Under the pieces are notes generated by a model. The model ran no database searches. It saw nothing but the letters and a program-made list of their open reading frames with translations, and was not told the DNA's origin. Position numbers and translations under genes: made by a program. From Cytophagales bacterium (lineage in GTDB: Bacteria; Bacteroidota; Bacteroidia; Cytophagales; UBA9547): a stretch of DNA of 41,246 nt. The stretch's first letter is position 1. Each line of letters begins with the position of its first letter. Below, in pieces: positions 15,459-24,466 of this stretch. Location of the stretch: NCBI GenBank assembly GCA_025360395.1, contig JANYCH010000226.1, positions 1-41,246 of the forward strand, in the 5' to 3' direction.

Positions 15459-16790
15459 ATGAAAGTTTGGAAATTCGGAGGAACATCTGTAGGTGCACCA
15501 GAAAGGATGCATTCAATTGCCAATCTTATTAATGATGGCGAAAAAAAGATCGTTGTACTTTCTGCTGTATCAGGAACCACCAATTCTTTAGTTGAAATTT
15601 CAAAATTAAGTTTAAAAAAAGAGTTCGAAGCAGCGAAAGGAAAGGTCCAGGAGTTACAAAATAAATATTTACCATTTGTTGAGAATCTTTACTCAACTGC
15701 AGAAGGTAAATCTAAAGGTCTTTCCATTTTGGAAGAACATTTTGGTTTGCTTAAATCCCATATTAGAGAGGGATTTTCTGAAAAAGAAGAAAAACTCTTC
15801 CTTGCCCAGGGAGAATTAATTTCAACCAAGCTTTTCACCTCTTATTTACAAGAAATAAATAGGAAAGCAGCATTATTGCCTGCTTTGGATTTTATGAAGA
15901 TTGATGAAGAGAACGAGCCTGTTATCTCTTTTACCGAAACAGAACTTAGTAAAATCATCAAACAACATGCTGATATAGAATTATTTATTACTCAAGGATA
16001 TATCTGCCGGAATTTCAGAGGCGAGGTTGATAATTTACAACGAGGTGGAAGCGATTTTACTGCAACCCTTATCGGAGCTGCTTTATATGCCGAAGAAGTT
16101 CAGATTTGGACAGATATTGACGGGATGCATAATAATGATCCACGTGTAGTTAAACGTACATATCCTATTGCAGAAGTATCTTTTGACGAAGCTGCAGAGT
16201 TGGCCTACTTTGGAGCTAAGATCCTGCATCCAACTTGTATACGCCCGACCCAGGAAAGAAAAATTCCGGTAAGGCTTTTAAATACTATGGCGCCTAAAGA
16301 AAAAGGCACTGTCATTACGCAAAAAGGTTCAGGAAATGCTTTTACGGCGGTAGCAGCGAAGGATGGCATTACTGCTATCAAGATCAAATCGACCCGTATG
16401 CTAAATGCTTATGGATTTTTAAGAAGGGTTTTTGAAGTTTTTGAGAAATTTAAAACTTCAGTGGACATGATTACAACTTCTGAAGTGGCCGTTTCACTTT
16501 CTGTGGATAATTCAAAACATCTGGACGCTATTCTTGCTGAGCTTTCAACTTTTGCCGTTGTAGAAGTTGACCATGAACAAACAATAGTTTGTGTTGTGGG
16601 AAATTTCACAGCTGAGCAGCCAGGAATGGCAATAAAAGTTTTTGCTGCCCTGAAAGAAATACCAGTCAGGATGATTTCTTATGGCGGAAGTGAGAACAAT
16701 ATCTCGGTTCTGATAGATTCAAAATATAAGAACGAAGCATTGAATGCAGTAAATGAGGGCGTTTTCTTCGCTGAAAATGTGAGCGTTTAA
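15459..16790 (+). CDS. lysC: Aspartate kinase (monofunctional)
   Basis: Aspartokinase phosphorylates aspartate, the first step toward lysine, threonine and methionine. The 443-residue protein starts MKVWKFGGTSVG (ATP-binding KFGGTS motif, residues 5-10), has the catalytic core through about residue 280 (GGSDFTATLIGAAL; WTDIDGMHNNDPR; FGAKILHP), and ends with two ACT-like domains (from about 300; the second includes AIKVFAAL and MISYGGSENNISVLI). It has no homoserine dehydrogenase domain, unlike ThrA. The symbol lysC is by family; which end product inhibits it cannot be told. A hairpin terminator follows at once. Confidence 0.92.
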   Translation: MKVWKFGGTSVGAPERMHSIANLINDGEKKIVVLSAVSGTTNSLVEISKLSLKKEFEAAKGKVQELQNKYLPFVENLYSTAEGKSKGLSILEEHFGLLKSHIREGFSEKEEKLFLAQGELISTKLFTSYLQEINRKAALLPALDFMKIDEENEPVISFTETELSKIIKQHADIELFITQGYICRNFRGEVDNLQRGGSDFTATLIGAALYAEEVQIWTDIDGMHNNDPRVVKRTYPIAEVSFDEAAELAYFGAKILHPTCIRPTQERKIPVRLLNTMAPKEKGTVITQKGSGNAFTAVAAKDGITAIKIKSTRMLNAYGFLRRVFEVFEKFKTSVDMITTSEVAVSLSVDNSKHLDAILAELSTFAVVEVDHEQTIVCVVGNFTAEQPGMAIKVFAALKEIPVRMISYGGSENNISVLIDSKYKNEALNAVNEGVFFAENVSV

Positions 16791-16805
16791 ATACCATCTT
16801 TTATA

Positions 16806-16840
16806 ATGCAAAAAGCCACCTTATGGGAGGCTTTTTGCAT
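16806..16840. terminator. Bidirectional terminator between lysC and gatB
   Basis: ATGCAAAAAGCC (16806-16817) pairs perfectly with GGCTTTTTGCAT (16829-16840) around an 11-base loop. The flanking A- and T-runs make it usable in both directions, fitting the convergent lysC and gatB genes. Confidence 0.85.
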
Positions 16841-16861
16841 TTACCGATCTGCTAAATTTAA

Positions 16862-18319
16862 TTATTCTATTGAATCCAATTCTTTTATAACCAATTCGCT
16901 GGCAAGCTTAGGGTCCGCTTTTCCTTTGCTTCTTCTCATCACTTCACCCATAAACAACCCGAGAATTCCCTTCTTCCCACCTCTGTATTCAGCCACTTTT
17001 GCCGGCATTTCTGCCAATACTGATTTGATTATAGGTAAAAGAGAATCTGAATTACTGTCCTGAAGAATATTTAATTCCTTTGCTAACTGCAACGGAGTTT
17101 TTGCCGGAGAAATAAGCATTTCAGGATAAATAGTTTGCTGTGCAGCTGTATGGCTCACTTTCCTGCTGTCAACCAGTTCTATTAATTCCGCTAGTTTGGC
17201 AGGTGTGACAGGATAATCTTTAATATGAAGTGTCAGTTCATTTAAAAATGATTTAACCGGCCCCATAACCCAATTTGATGCAGCCTTATAGTTTGTTGTT
17301 TTGCCACATATTTCCTCAAAGAACAAGGCAATCTCTTTATTGTCTGTCAAGACGTAGGCATCATATTCTGGCAAACCGTATTGTTTTTGAAACTTGTCTA
17401 ACAAATAGTTAGGCAAAGGAGGCATAGCAGACCTAATATTGGTTAACCATTCTTCAGATACAATAATAGGTTGAAGGTCTGGCTCAGGAAAATACCGATA
17501 ATCGTTCATTTCCTCTTTTGTACGCATGCTGGCAGTTTTACCGGTTCCAGCATCAAAAGTTCTTGTCTCAGAAATAATAGTTTCACCCTTTTCAAGCTGA
17601 TCGATCTGGCGGTCTATTTCATGTTCTATTGCACGCTGCACATTTCGGATAGAGTTCATATTCTTGACCTCCACCTTTTTACCCAAAGTTTTACTGCCCT
17701 TCAACATGACGGAAATATTAGCATCACAACGAAGTGATCCTTCTTCCATATTTCCATCGCATATTTCTAAATATCTCACCAGTTTCCGTACTTCTGTCAG
17801 AAACTGGTAGGCTTCATCAGAAGAAAAAAGATCTGGTTCAGAAACCATTTCTATAAGTGGAACGCCCGCCCTGTTGTAATCAACAAGCGTATCAGTTTCT
17901 CCATCTATATGGATTGATTTGCCTGCATCTTCTTCCATGTGGATCCTGTTCAGTTGAACTTCACGGTAGCTACCATCATTTAACTTAATTTTTACTTTTC
18001 CCCCAATGCAAATAGGATGCTTGTCTTGTGTGATCTGGTAACCTTTGGGAAGGTCAGGGTAGTAATAATTTTTGCGTGCGTATTCGTTGTACCTTGAAAT
18101 CTCACTTCCGCAAGCGAGCCCAATTTTCATCGCAAATTCTACAGCGGTTTTATTCGCTTTGGGCAATGCACCCGGATGGGCCAAAGTAATCACGGAAACA
18201 TTTGTATTTGGCAAATCCCCGAATTCTGCCGAGTCCCCAACAAATGCCTTACTAATTGTAAGCATCTGACAATGAACTTCTAATCCTATAACAGGCTGGT
18301 ACTTATCTCTTAAAGACAT
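16862..18319 (-). CDS. gatB: Asp/Glu-tRNA(Asn/Gln) amidotransferase subunit B
   Basis: GatB is the tRNA-binding and kinase-like subunit of GatCAB, which amidates Glu-tRNA(Gln) or Asp-tRNA(Asn). The 485-residue protein shows GLEVHCQ near the start (13-19), YYYPDLPKGYQI (about 90-101), and the DYNRAGVPLIEMVSEPD block (about 147-163), then the C-terminal YqeY-like helical domain with the GLFMGEVMRRSKGKADPKL motif. gatA and gatC are not adjacent. The 18362-18369 box is a likely promoter. Confidence 0.96.
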   Translation of the reverse strand: MSLRDKYQPVIGLEVHCQMLTISKAFVGDSAEFGDLPNTNVSVITLAHPGALPKANKTAVEFAMKIGLACGSEISRYNEYARKNYYYPDLPKGYQITQDKHPICIGGKVKIKLNDGSYREVQLNRIHMEEDAGKSIHIDGETDTLVDYNRAGVPLIEMVSEPDLFSSDEAYQFLTEVRKLVRYLEICDGNMEEGSLRCDANISVMLKGSKTLGKKVEVKNMNSIRNVQRAIEHEIDRQIDQLEKGETIISETRTFDAGTGKTASMRTKEEMNDYRYFPEPDLQPIIVSEEWLTNIRSAMPPLPNYLLDKFQKQYGLPEYDAYVLTDNKEIALFFEEICGKTTNYKAASNWVMGPVKSFLNELTLHIKDYPVTPAKLAELIELVDSRKVSHTAAQQTIYPEMLISPAKTPLQLAKELNILQDSNSDSLLPIIKSVLAEMPAKVAEYRGGKKGILGLFMGEVMRRSKGKADPKLASELVIKELDSIE

Positions 18320-18361
18320 TGAAAAACAATTGTTCAGGTGATTTATACACTAAAATAAACG

Positions 18362-18369
18362 CAAAGATA
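18362..18369 (-). promoter_or_regulatory. Candidate -7 box for gatB
   Basis: TATCTTTG on the minus strand is a perfect -7 box, about 45 bp upstream of gatB, and runs into TTTGCGTTT. The only nearby TTTG is just 11 bp upstream, so no normally spaced -33 element is seen. Confidence 0.5.
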
Positions 18370-18390
18370 GTATCTATATCCAAACATAAA

Positions 18391-20163
18391 TTACGATTCC
18401 TTTCTAAAATATACCTTAAATGCACTTCCCTTATCTATTTCACTTTCAACCTCAATTTTTCCTCCGGCATTTTCAACTATTTTCTTCACCATATAAAGTC
18501 CAACTCCGGTACCTTCAACATGGTTATGTAACCTGCCGAACATGGCAAATAGTTTATTCTTTTTGCTCATATCTATTCCCAGACCATTGTCTTTTACTGT
18601 AATGGTCTGGAAATTGTCTTCATGTCCACACTCAATTGTAATTTCAGGCCTTCTTTCAGGATGTGAGTATTTTATGCTGTTTGACAAAAGATTATAAATT
18701 ATACTTCTGATGTTTTTTCTTGAAGTAAAAATTGAATCACAATGATCCACATCAATATTTATTAATGCATTTGATTTTCTGACACTAGTGGAAAGGTCTA
18801 ATAATACTTCATCAATAATTTCATGAACAATTACAACGTTCATTTCCTGTTCACTTGCCTTTTGTATCCGGCTGATGTCTGTTAAGTCTTCGATGGTTTT
18901 CTTGAACCTATCTACCGAAGTTTCTATGAAACCTAATAGCATATTTGAGGTATCGTCCTTTTCGTTTTGATTTAGATTTTCCTGTAATGCCGTAACCAGG
19001 CCTTCTATATTGGAAATTGGCGCCTTTAAGTCGTGAGACGCAGTGTAAATAAAGTTATCCAGATCATTGTTTATAGTTATCAATTGCTGGTTTGTTTCTT
19101 CCAATTCCTCAATAGTTGTCCGTAATTCCTCGTGGGCAGTCTGCAATTCCTCATTTGATGTTGCTAATTCCTGGTAAAGCGATTCCAGTTCCTTTTTGGT
19201 TTTAACCTGGGCTGTGACCTCAAATACAAATGCCAAAACTCCATCAACTATGCCATTATCATCCCGGCGGGGATGGTAAATAAAATTGAAATACCTGTCT
19301 TCCAGGTTATTATTAATATGATTGGTGAGAGGTACATGGATTTCTTTGCCTTCAAAGGGCTGCCCCGATTCCTGAACCTGTTTAAGTATTTGATAAATAT
19401 CCTGTTCCCTTATTTCCGGCAAAGCTTCCAGAATTGGTTTATTCATAAGATCACGACCAGGCAATAATTGCTGATATAGAGGATTAACAAGTTCAAACAC
19501 AAGTTCCGGTCCATCTAATACACAAATGCCTGCAGGTGCCTGCATAAAAAACCTTTCCAGTTTGTCCTTTACCCTTTTAATACCCGATTGGGCTTGCAAC
19601 AATTCTACCGTTCTTTCTGTGACTTTAATTTCAAGATCGTTGTTTAGCGATTCAAGTAATTGTTTGGTAGCCAATAGTTCCGAATTCAGGTCAAAGGCTT
19701 TTTCCTTTGCTTGCTTTTCTTCGTAATGGGATATTGTTAATTCTTTGGCAACATTATTCAGCCTTTCCTCTAGCAGTTTTTCCTCGTGAATATCTGTATT
19801 GGTCCCTACCCAACGCAATAAATTACCATTATTATCTTTCACCGGTAAAGCATGTATAACATGCCAACGATATGTATGGTCATGCTTTAAAATGCGTGCA
19901 TTTACCCTGTATGGTTCAAAGGTTTTTAGTGAATGGGTCCATAAAATGACTAATGCTGGCAAGTCTTCCGGATGTATTGCACCTGCCCATCCTTGTCCTT
20001 TAGATTCGTCATAAGTCCAATGTGAATACTTATACCATTGCTCATTAAAATAATCCAGACTTCCATCTGGTTTTGCTGTCCATACCTGGTGAGGTATAAC
20101 ATCCATTAAACCTGAGTTTAAGGTTTCCTCAATATTAATATTAGTGTTTGAGCCCTGGGACAT
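18391..20163 (-). CDS. Soluble PAS-domain sensor histidine kinase
   Basis: A 590-residue kinase without membrane segments. A first PAS domain (about 20-130; WYKYSHWTYDES, GAIHPEDLP and the PAC-like LRWVGTNTDIHEEK), a coiled coil (130-205), a second PAS domain (about 205-320), another coiled coil (320-370) and the catalytic core: phospho-acceptor His377 in TASHDLKAPISN, N-box NLLSNSIKYS (491-500), G1 DNGLGID (525-531) and G2 GTGVGLYMVK (551-560). It should autophosphorylate in response to a cytoplasmic signal. No response regulator is adjacent and no receiver domain is fused, so its partner is unknown. It is divergent from the TssE-like gene. Confidence 0.92.
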   Translation of the reverse strand: MSQGSNTNINIEETLNSGLMDVIPHQVWTAKPDGSLDYFNEQWYKYSHWTYDESKGQGWAGAIHPEDLPALVILWTHSLKTFEPYRVNARILKHDHTYRWHVIHALPVKDNNGNLLRWVGTNTDIHEEKLLEERLNNVAKELTISHYEEKQAKEKAFDLNSELLATKQLLESLNNDLEIKVTERTVELLQAQSGIKRVKDKLERFFMQAPAGICVLDGPELVFELVNPLYQQLLPGRDLMNKPILEALPEIREQDIYQILKQVQESGQPFEGKEIHVPLTNHINNNLEDRYFNFIYHPRRDDNGIVDGVLAFVFEVTAQVKTKKELESLYQELATSNEELQTAHEELRTTIEELEETNQQLITINNDLDNFIYTASHDLKAPISNIEGLVTALQENLNQNEKDDTSNMLLGFIETSVDRFKKTIEDLTDISRIQKASEQEMNVVIVHEIIDEVLLDLSTSVRKSNALINIDVDHCDSIFTSRKNIRSIIYNLLSNSIKYSHPERRPEITIECGHEDNFQTITVKDNGLGIDMSKKNKLFAMFGRLHNHVEGTGVGLYMVKKIVENAGGKIEVESEIDKGSAFKVYFRKES

Positions 20164-20355
20164 ATAATCAAAAAACAGGTTTTAACAATTTTGTTTATAT
20201 CCTAAGGAGTAAATTGGATTGTTGAAGTTATGTATTTTAAAATCAGATTAAAATAAATATCTAATATAAGCGAGTGAACATGGTAAACCGGTTTTTATGC
20301 TTTAAGCTATTACACTTAGATTCTATGAAAATTATATTTAACATTTAATATTTTC

Positions 20356-20363
20356 TACCTTTG
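20356..20363 (+). promoter_or_regulatory. Candidate -7 box for the tssE-tssF pair
   Basis: TACCTTTG matches TAnnTTTG and lies 16 bp before the ATG of the TssE-like gene. The expected -33 position is AT-rich without a clear TTG, so support is partial. The two genes lie 5 bp apart and would share this promoter. Confidence 0.45.
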
Positions 20364-20379
20364 AAATATTTGTATCCAA

Positions 20380-20817
20380 ATGGAAAAAGAATTCTATCAA
20401 TATCCAATCCATCTATCAAGAATATTGCAAAATAAGGAATTGCCACTTTGCAGCATTGGAGAGTCCATATCACAAAATCTTCAACTCATTATTATCAGTC
20501 ATCACGGCGAACACCGCTATAACCTAACTTTCGGTTGTGAAATATGGGATATGGATTTCGATCTTATCATGAGTTTAAAATTATGGGAAGAAAAACTGAG
20601 AAAATCGCTGGAACATTCAATTAAGGAAAATGAGAAGCGGATCGAAAAAACAGACATAGAGATAAGGATTTCAGAAGTTGAAAAGGTTTTTGGTAATGCC
20701 AAGTATGCTTCTGTAAAACGTAAAGTCGATATTTTTATTAAGGCTCAGATAGTTGATAGTGGAGAATCCTACAGATTTAATACTGATCTATATTTAAGTC
20801 CAATTTCTTATAATTAA
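20380..20817 (+). CDS. tssE: gp25/TssE-like type VI secretion baseplate protein
   Basis: A 145-residue protein of the GPW/gp25 family. The recognisable block is SIGESISQNLQLIIISHHGE (residues 28-47) followed by RYNLTFGCEIWDMDFD, matching the family's pattern of a helix, a GE turn and FGCxIWDxDF. In T6SS and phage baseplates this protein helps start sheath assembly. Bacteroidota T6SS (subtype iii) encode a gp25-like TssE. Only 5 bp separate it from a TssF-like gene, which supports the T6SS reading over a phage or eCIS one. No sheath, Hcp, ClpV or TssK gene is in the window. Confidence 0.75.
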   Translation: MEKEFYQYPIHLSRILQNKELPLCSIGESISQNLQLIIISHHGEHRYNLTFGCEIWDMDFDLIMSLKLWEEKLRKSLEHSIKENEKRIEKTDIEIRISEVEKVFGNAKYASVKRKVDIFIKAQIVDSGESYRFNTDLYLSPISYN

Positions 20818-20822
20818 GGTCT

Positions 20823-22631
20823 ATGAGTGTCCAAACAAAAGAAGACATAAAAGGAAGAATATTAAAACATATTTCGGCAATCTGGGGTGTAAAAAATACA
20901 GATTCGCTTGATCCACTTGTAAGAATGCTAATTGAAGCATTATCAGGAGAACTTCATAAAACAAACCAGGAGATTATTGAATTTGAAAAAAGGATATTAG
21001 AAAAAATTTCCTTCATCATGACGCCTTCTTTGTTATCGACGCCACATTGTGCACATGGTATTATGCATGCTTATCCTACAGAAAGCATTCAATACATTAA
21101 TGCAACTACATCTTTTGTCATAAAAAAGAAATTAGCAGAGCAAGAATCAGGAATAGATTTATTTTTTACGCCAATAGGCAAAGTAAAACTTGTAGATGGC
21201 ATGGTTAAATATGTCATCGCTGGAAACTCGATATTTGAATATGATCAAAACATGCAAAAATCGATTCTGGCCAACAGTATAGATAATACTTCAGAAAAAT
21301 CGAAGATATGGATCGGATTGCAAATTGATAAGCCAACTGTTTTAAGTTTTTATATTGACTTTTTAAATGTAGAAAATAAAATCCCTTTGCTTTCGGCAAT
21401 AAAAACTGCTGAATGGAAAATGGAAGATAAGCTCCTGAAAGTTGGTTTAGCTGAAGAGAGTTTCGAAGTCACAAGGTCAGTTCAGAACATATTTGAGGTT
21501 AATGACCCTATGTTTATGATCGAAAAAGAGGTTAATAACTTCTATGAAAAGCAATTTACAACAGTCAGTTTTCCAGAGTTCGCGTCTTATAAATCTATTT
21601 TTCCCACAAGTTTTGAAGGAGCCTTTTCTAAAACTGAAATGAGTATTTTCAAAGAAGAACTTATCTGGATAAGTATAGAAACACAAATTCCAATAGAGGA
21701 AAAGTTGCTTAAAAGCTTTTTTGTCAGCCTAAATTCTTTCCCCATACTAAATAGAAGCCAAAAAGAAAGCGTCCACCGTTTCAAAGGAATTTCTAACATA
21801 ATCCCTGTTCGAACGGATCCTTTTGAATTATTTCTTTCTGCCAATCATTTAAAAAATAGTTCTGGAAAAGAGTACAAACAAATAACTTTTTCAGATTCAG
21901 ACAATATCAAAAAAGGAACTTATTCTATCAGAAAAGGCGGGGCAGAGAAAATGGATCCCCGTTCTGCCAAAGAATATTTAGATAATCTGATAGAACTGGT
22001 TAGAGACGAATATGCCACATTTTCTGGTTTCGGACAAGATACTGTTGGGACATTGTTAAAAGACCTGGACAAAATCCTTGTTCAGATTTCACAGAGGATA
22101 AAACTAAATAATAATTTTAACGCAGATACTACCTCATACATTTCATTAGATTCTATTGACAATAATGAGGCAGTCTTTTTGAATTACTGGACTACCAACG
22201 GTCTTTATGGCAATGGCCTATTTCAAGGTTCCAGGTTCAAATTGGCAAAAGGAAGTGAAATAAAAAAGGATTCGATGGTATTGCTGACGGCAACATCCGG
22301 AGGCAAAAAAGACCTAAAGCCTTCAAGGCATATAGAAGCGTTTAAATATGCCATGCTTACCCATGACCGGCTTATTACAGCAGAAGATTTGAAAGCGTTT
22401 TGCTTTTATGAACTCGGGGAAAAAATTGACAAGGTCGAAATCCAAAAAACCTATATCACAAGTGATAATTTAAAGGAAGGATTAGTTAAATGCATAGAAA
22501 TAATATTGTTTAAAAAATCCGGGAAATCTTTAACATCAGATCAGGAATGGGAAATTTTACTTTCGGAAGTCCAATCAAAAATGGAACTAAGGTCTGCTCT
22601 AAATTTGAAACTTAAACTTACAGTTAAATAA
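20823..22631 (+). CDS. tssF: TssF-like type VI secretion baseplate protein
   Basis: A 602-residue protein with no signal peptide or membrane segment. The N-terminus (DPLVRMLIEALSGELHKTNQ, then FEKRILEKISFIMTPSLLSTPHCAHGIMHAYPTE, about residues 28-88) resembles Bacteroidota TssF proteins, where a helical region is followed by a Pro-rich LTP/TP-HA-HAYPTE segment. A long beta-rich middle follows, then a C-terminal domain with KYAMLTHDRLITAEDLKAFC. TssF pairs with TssG in the baseplate wedge; no tssG lies downstream, where a gene for a secreted unknown protein begins after 139 bp. The family call rests on resemblance recalled from known sequences and the TssE neighbour. Confidence 0.7.
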   Translation: MSVQTKEDIKGRILKHISAIWGVKNTDSLDPLVRMLIEALSGELHKTNQEIIEFEKRILEKISFIMTPSLLSTPHCAHGIMHAYPTESIQYINATTSFVIKKKLAEQESGIDLFFTPIGKVKLVDGMVKYVIAGNSIFEYDQNMQKSILANSIDNTSEKSKIWIGLQIDKPTVLSFYIDFLNVENKIPLLSAIKTAEWKMEDKLLKVGLAEESFEVTRSVQNIFEVNDPMFMIEKEVNNFYEKQFTTVSFPEFASYKSIFPTSFEGAFSKTEMSIFKEELIWISIETQIPIEEKLLKSFFVSLNSFPILNRSQKESVHRFKGISNIIPVRTDPFELFLSANHLKNSSGKEYKQITFSDSDNIKKGTYSIRKGGAEKMDPRSAKEYLDNLIELVRDEYATFSGFGQDTVGTLLKDLDKILVQISQRIKLNNNFNADTTSYISLDSIDNNEAVFLNYWTTNGLYGNGLFQGSRFKLAKGSEIKKDSMVLLTATSGGKKDLKPSRHIEAFKYAMLTHDRLITAEDLKAFCFYELGEKIDKVEIQKTYITSDNLKEGLVKCIEIILFKKSGKSLTSDQEWEILLSEVQSKMELRSALNLKLKLTVK

Positions 22632-22770
22632 AAAGATATTAACAGCTACATTTTAATATTTGAAACCAAATTATATTCATAACTATAATTCGGTTAATGC
22701 GTAATTACCTTTATAAATTTTTAAATAATCTAAAATATCCTTCCATTCTTTTTATAGTAATCCCAATTCC

Positions 22771-24342
22771 ATGAGAAAACTTTGTATTGCAATTATCGCG
22801 ATAATCGGCCTGTCCAGTTCAGCATTTAGCCAGGTAGTAGAAACAGAAAAAACGTATGAAATATCCCGAAAATCCAAAAGAGGATATCTTGCAGGTGTTG
22901 ATTATGACGAAAATGTTAAAACATACCAGCTAACCTATATCACGAAATTAACAGACCGTAAACTGAAGTATGAGTTTTACAAATTCGATAACAATTTTAA
23001 TTTCTTAAATGACGGGGAGGGCGAGGAAAAGTTTGAACAAATGAAAGCAAAGTTCAATTGGTTTAAATTCAGGGAACTTCTTTATACAGTAGAAGGGGTA
23101 AGTGTTGAAAACAACATAACAGGAACCCTGGTAATGAAAAGGAAAAAAGTAGATTTTAAATACGATTTCTGGATTGCTGGCTACCACAAGGAAACAACAA
23201 TCCTGGAAAAGTTAAAGCCAAAAACAGATGATGGAAGAAAAATGACCCTCATTACTTATGCTGAAGACGAAAAGACGGGTGAAGTACTTGTTCTGGCTGG
23301 CATCAAATATAAGATAGGAAAAAATATGGCTGAGAAAAACCCAAGACCATACGACCTGCATTTTATAAAGTTTAACAAAGACCTGGACATAGTGGCTGAA
23401 ACTATTATTCCTTTTGAAGACGCGGAATCAAAAACTGCAGCAAGGATCATTTATGAAAAAAATGAAGAAGATCCTGAAAATCCCGGTATACAATCGTTTG
23501 TGGTGGTAATGTCTTCTTTTGGTGATAAAAACACTAAACCAACATGCACCTACCTTCGTTTAGGTTCTGATACTAAAATATTGCATCGCGAAAGCTTTGG
23601 TTCCCTGGCTAACTATTGGAACATTGATGAAATAATCCATAATCAGGATAAAGACGAAATGTATTTATTCGGACCTTCTGTAAATGAACTTGGAAAATAT
23701 ACTAATGGCAAATTTAAAGCAGTACAGCTGGTAAAAATAAATCCGATGGGAAAGAAAGAGTATTTAACAGAAACCAACCTGGAAGAGTTTTCTTCCAAAC
23801 TTAAAACTCCACCTTCACAGAAAAAAACGCCAGAGTATGAAGGTAAAAAGTTTGAATTCAGCACTTATAAGGTTGCATCGAATGGAGACTTTTATGTTTC
23901 AGGCCAAAACTTTAAAATTGATGCTTCAGGTGACGACAAAGGTGGAAAAAATTTCAAAGATATTATGGGCTTCCAATTTGATGCAAAAGGTGTTTTAAAA
24001 TCTCAATATGGCATTGATACCAAGGAGAACGGCAAAGAAGCCAATGACAATGGAACTCCTCAGGCCTTTATAGAATCCAGCGATGGTAACATGTTTTGGT
24101 TGTTAAGGGAAATTAAAGACTATAATTCTACATATAACAAGCTTTTGACTTACCCAAGACTTGGCAAGATATCGACCAAGGAAGGTACAATTTCCGATTT
24201 CCTAACTGTTGGCAAATCTGAAGGATATTATCTAGATCCCAAATATCCATATCTTGAAACGGACAAAGGGAACAGTGTTGTCTTTTTCGGTGCAAATAAA
24301 TCCGGGAAATCTTTGTGGTTTTGCAGGGTAAATTTAAAATAA
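22771..24342 (+). CDS. Secreted protein of unknown function
   Basis: I do not recognise this 523-residue protein. It has a clear signal peptide (MRKLCIAIIAIIGLSSSAFSQ, about 1-21) and no T9SS sorting tail, lipobox or transmembrane helix after it, so it is probably periplasmic. The mature part is rich in Lys, Asp, Glu and aromatic residues, with short blade-like beta segments (for example GDFYVSGQNF, SDGNMFWLLREIKD and GNSVVFFGANKSGKSLWFC), suggesting a beta-propeller-like fold. No catalytic motif is obvious. It follows the tssE-tssF pair but has its own 139-bp upstream gap, and a terminator follows. Confidence 0.8.
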   Translation: MRKLCIAIIAIIGLSSSAFSQVVETEKTYEISRKSKRGYLAGVDYDENVKTYQLTYITKLTDRKLKYEFYKFDNNFNFLNDGEGEEKFEQMKAKFNWFKFRELLYTVEGVSVENNITGTLVMKRKKVDFKYDFWIAGYHKETTILEKLKPKTDDGRKMTLITYAEDEKTGEVLVLAGIKYKIGKNMAEKNPRPYDLHFIKFNKDLDIVAETIIPFEDAESKTAARIIYEKNEEDPENPGIQSFVVVMSSFGDKNTKPTCTYLRLGSDTKILHRESFGSLANYWNIDEIIHNQDKDEMYLFGPSVNELGKYTNGKFKAVQLVKINPMGKKEYLTETNLEEFSSKLKTPPSQKKTPEYEGKKFEFSTYKVASNGDFYVSGQNFKIDASGDDKGGKNFKDIMGFQFDAKGVLKSQYGIDTKENGKEANDNGTPQAFIESSDGNMFWLLREIKDYNSTYNKLLTYPRLGKISTKEGTISDFLTVGKSEGYYLDPKYPYLETDKGNSVVFFGANKSGKSLWFCRVNLK

Positions 24343-24420
24343 TAAAAAATACAGAAAGGCCGGTGCAATAATCCTACCTTTTATATTCTGCTGAAAGTTT
24401 CTTTAATTAATAGGCATAAA

Positions 24421-24445
24421 AAAGCCCGGACAAGAGCCGGGCTTT
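24421..24445. terminator. Bidirectional terminator between the 523-residue gene and sdhB
   Basis: AAAGCCCGG (24421-24429) pairs with CCGGGCTTT (24437-24445) over a 7-base loop, with A-rich and T-rich flanks. It lies between convergent genes, 22 bp from the sdhB stop. Confidence 0.85.
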
Positions 24446-24466
24446 CTATTTTACTGAAGCTAAAAG

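Noticed and set aside
20380..22631. Reading the TssE-TssF-like pair as a prophage or an extracellular contractile injection system
   Set aside because: No tail tube, tape measure, capsid, lysis or AAA+ gene lies near, and the larger protein resembles TssF, which eCIS and phage clusters lack. The T6SS reading is kept, with uncertainty.
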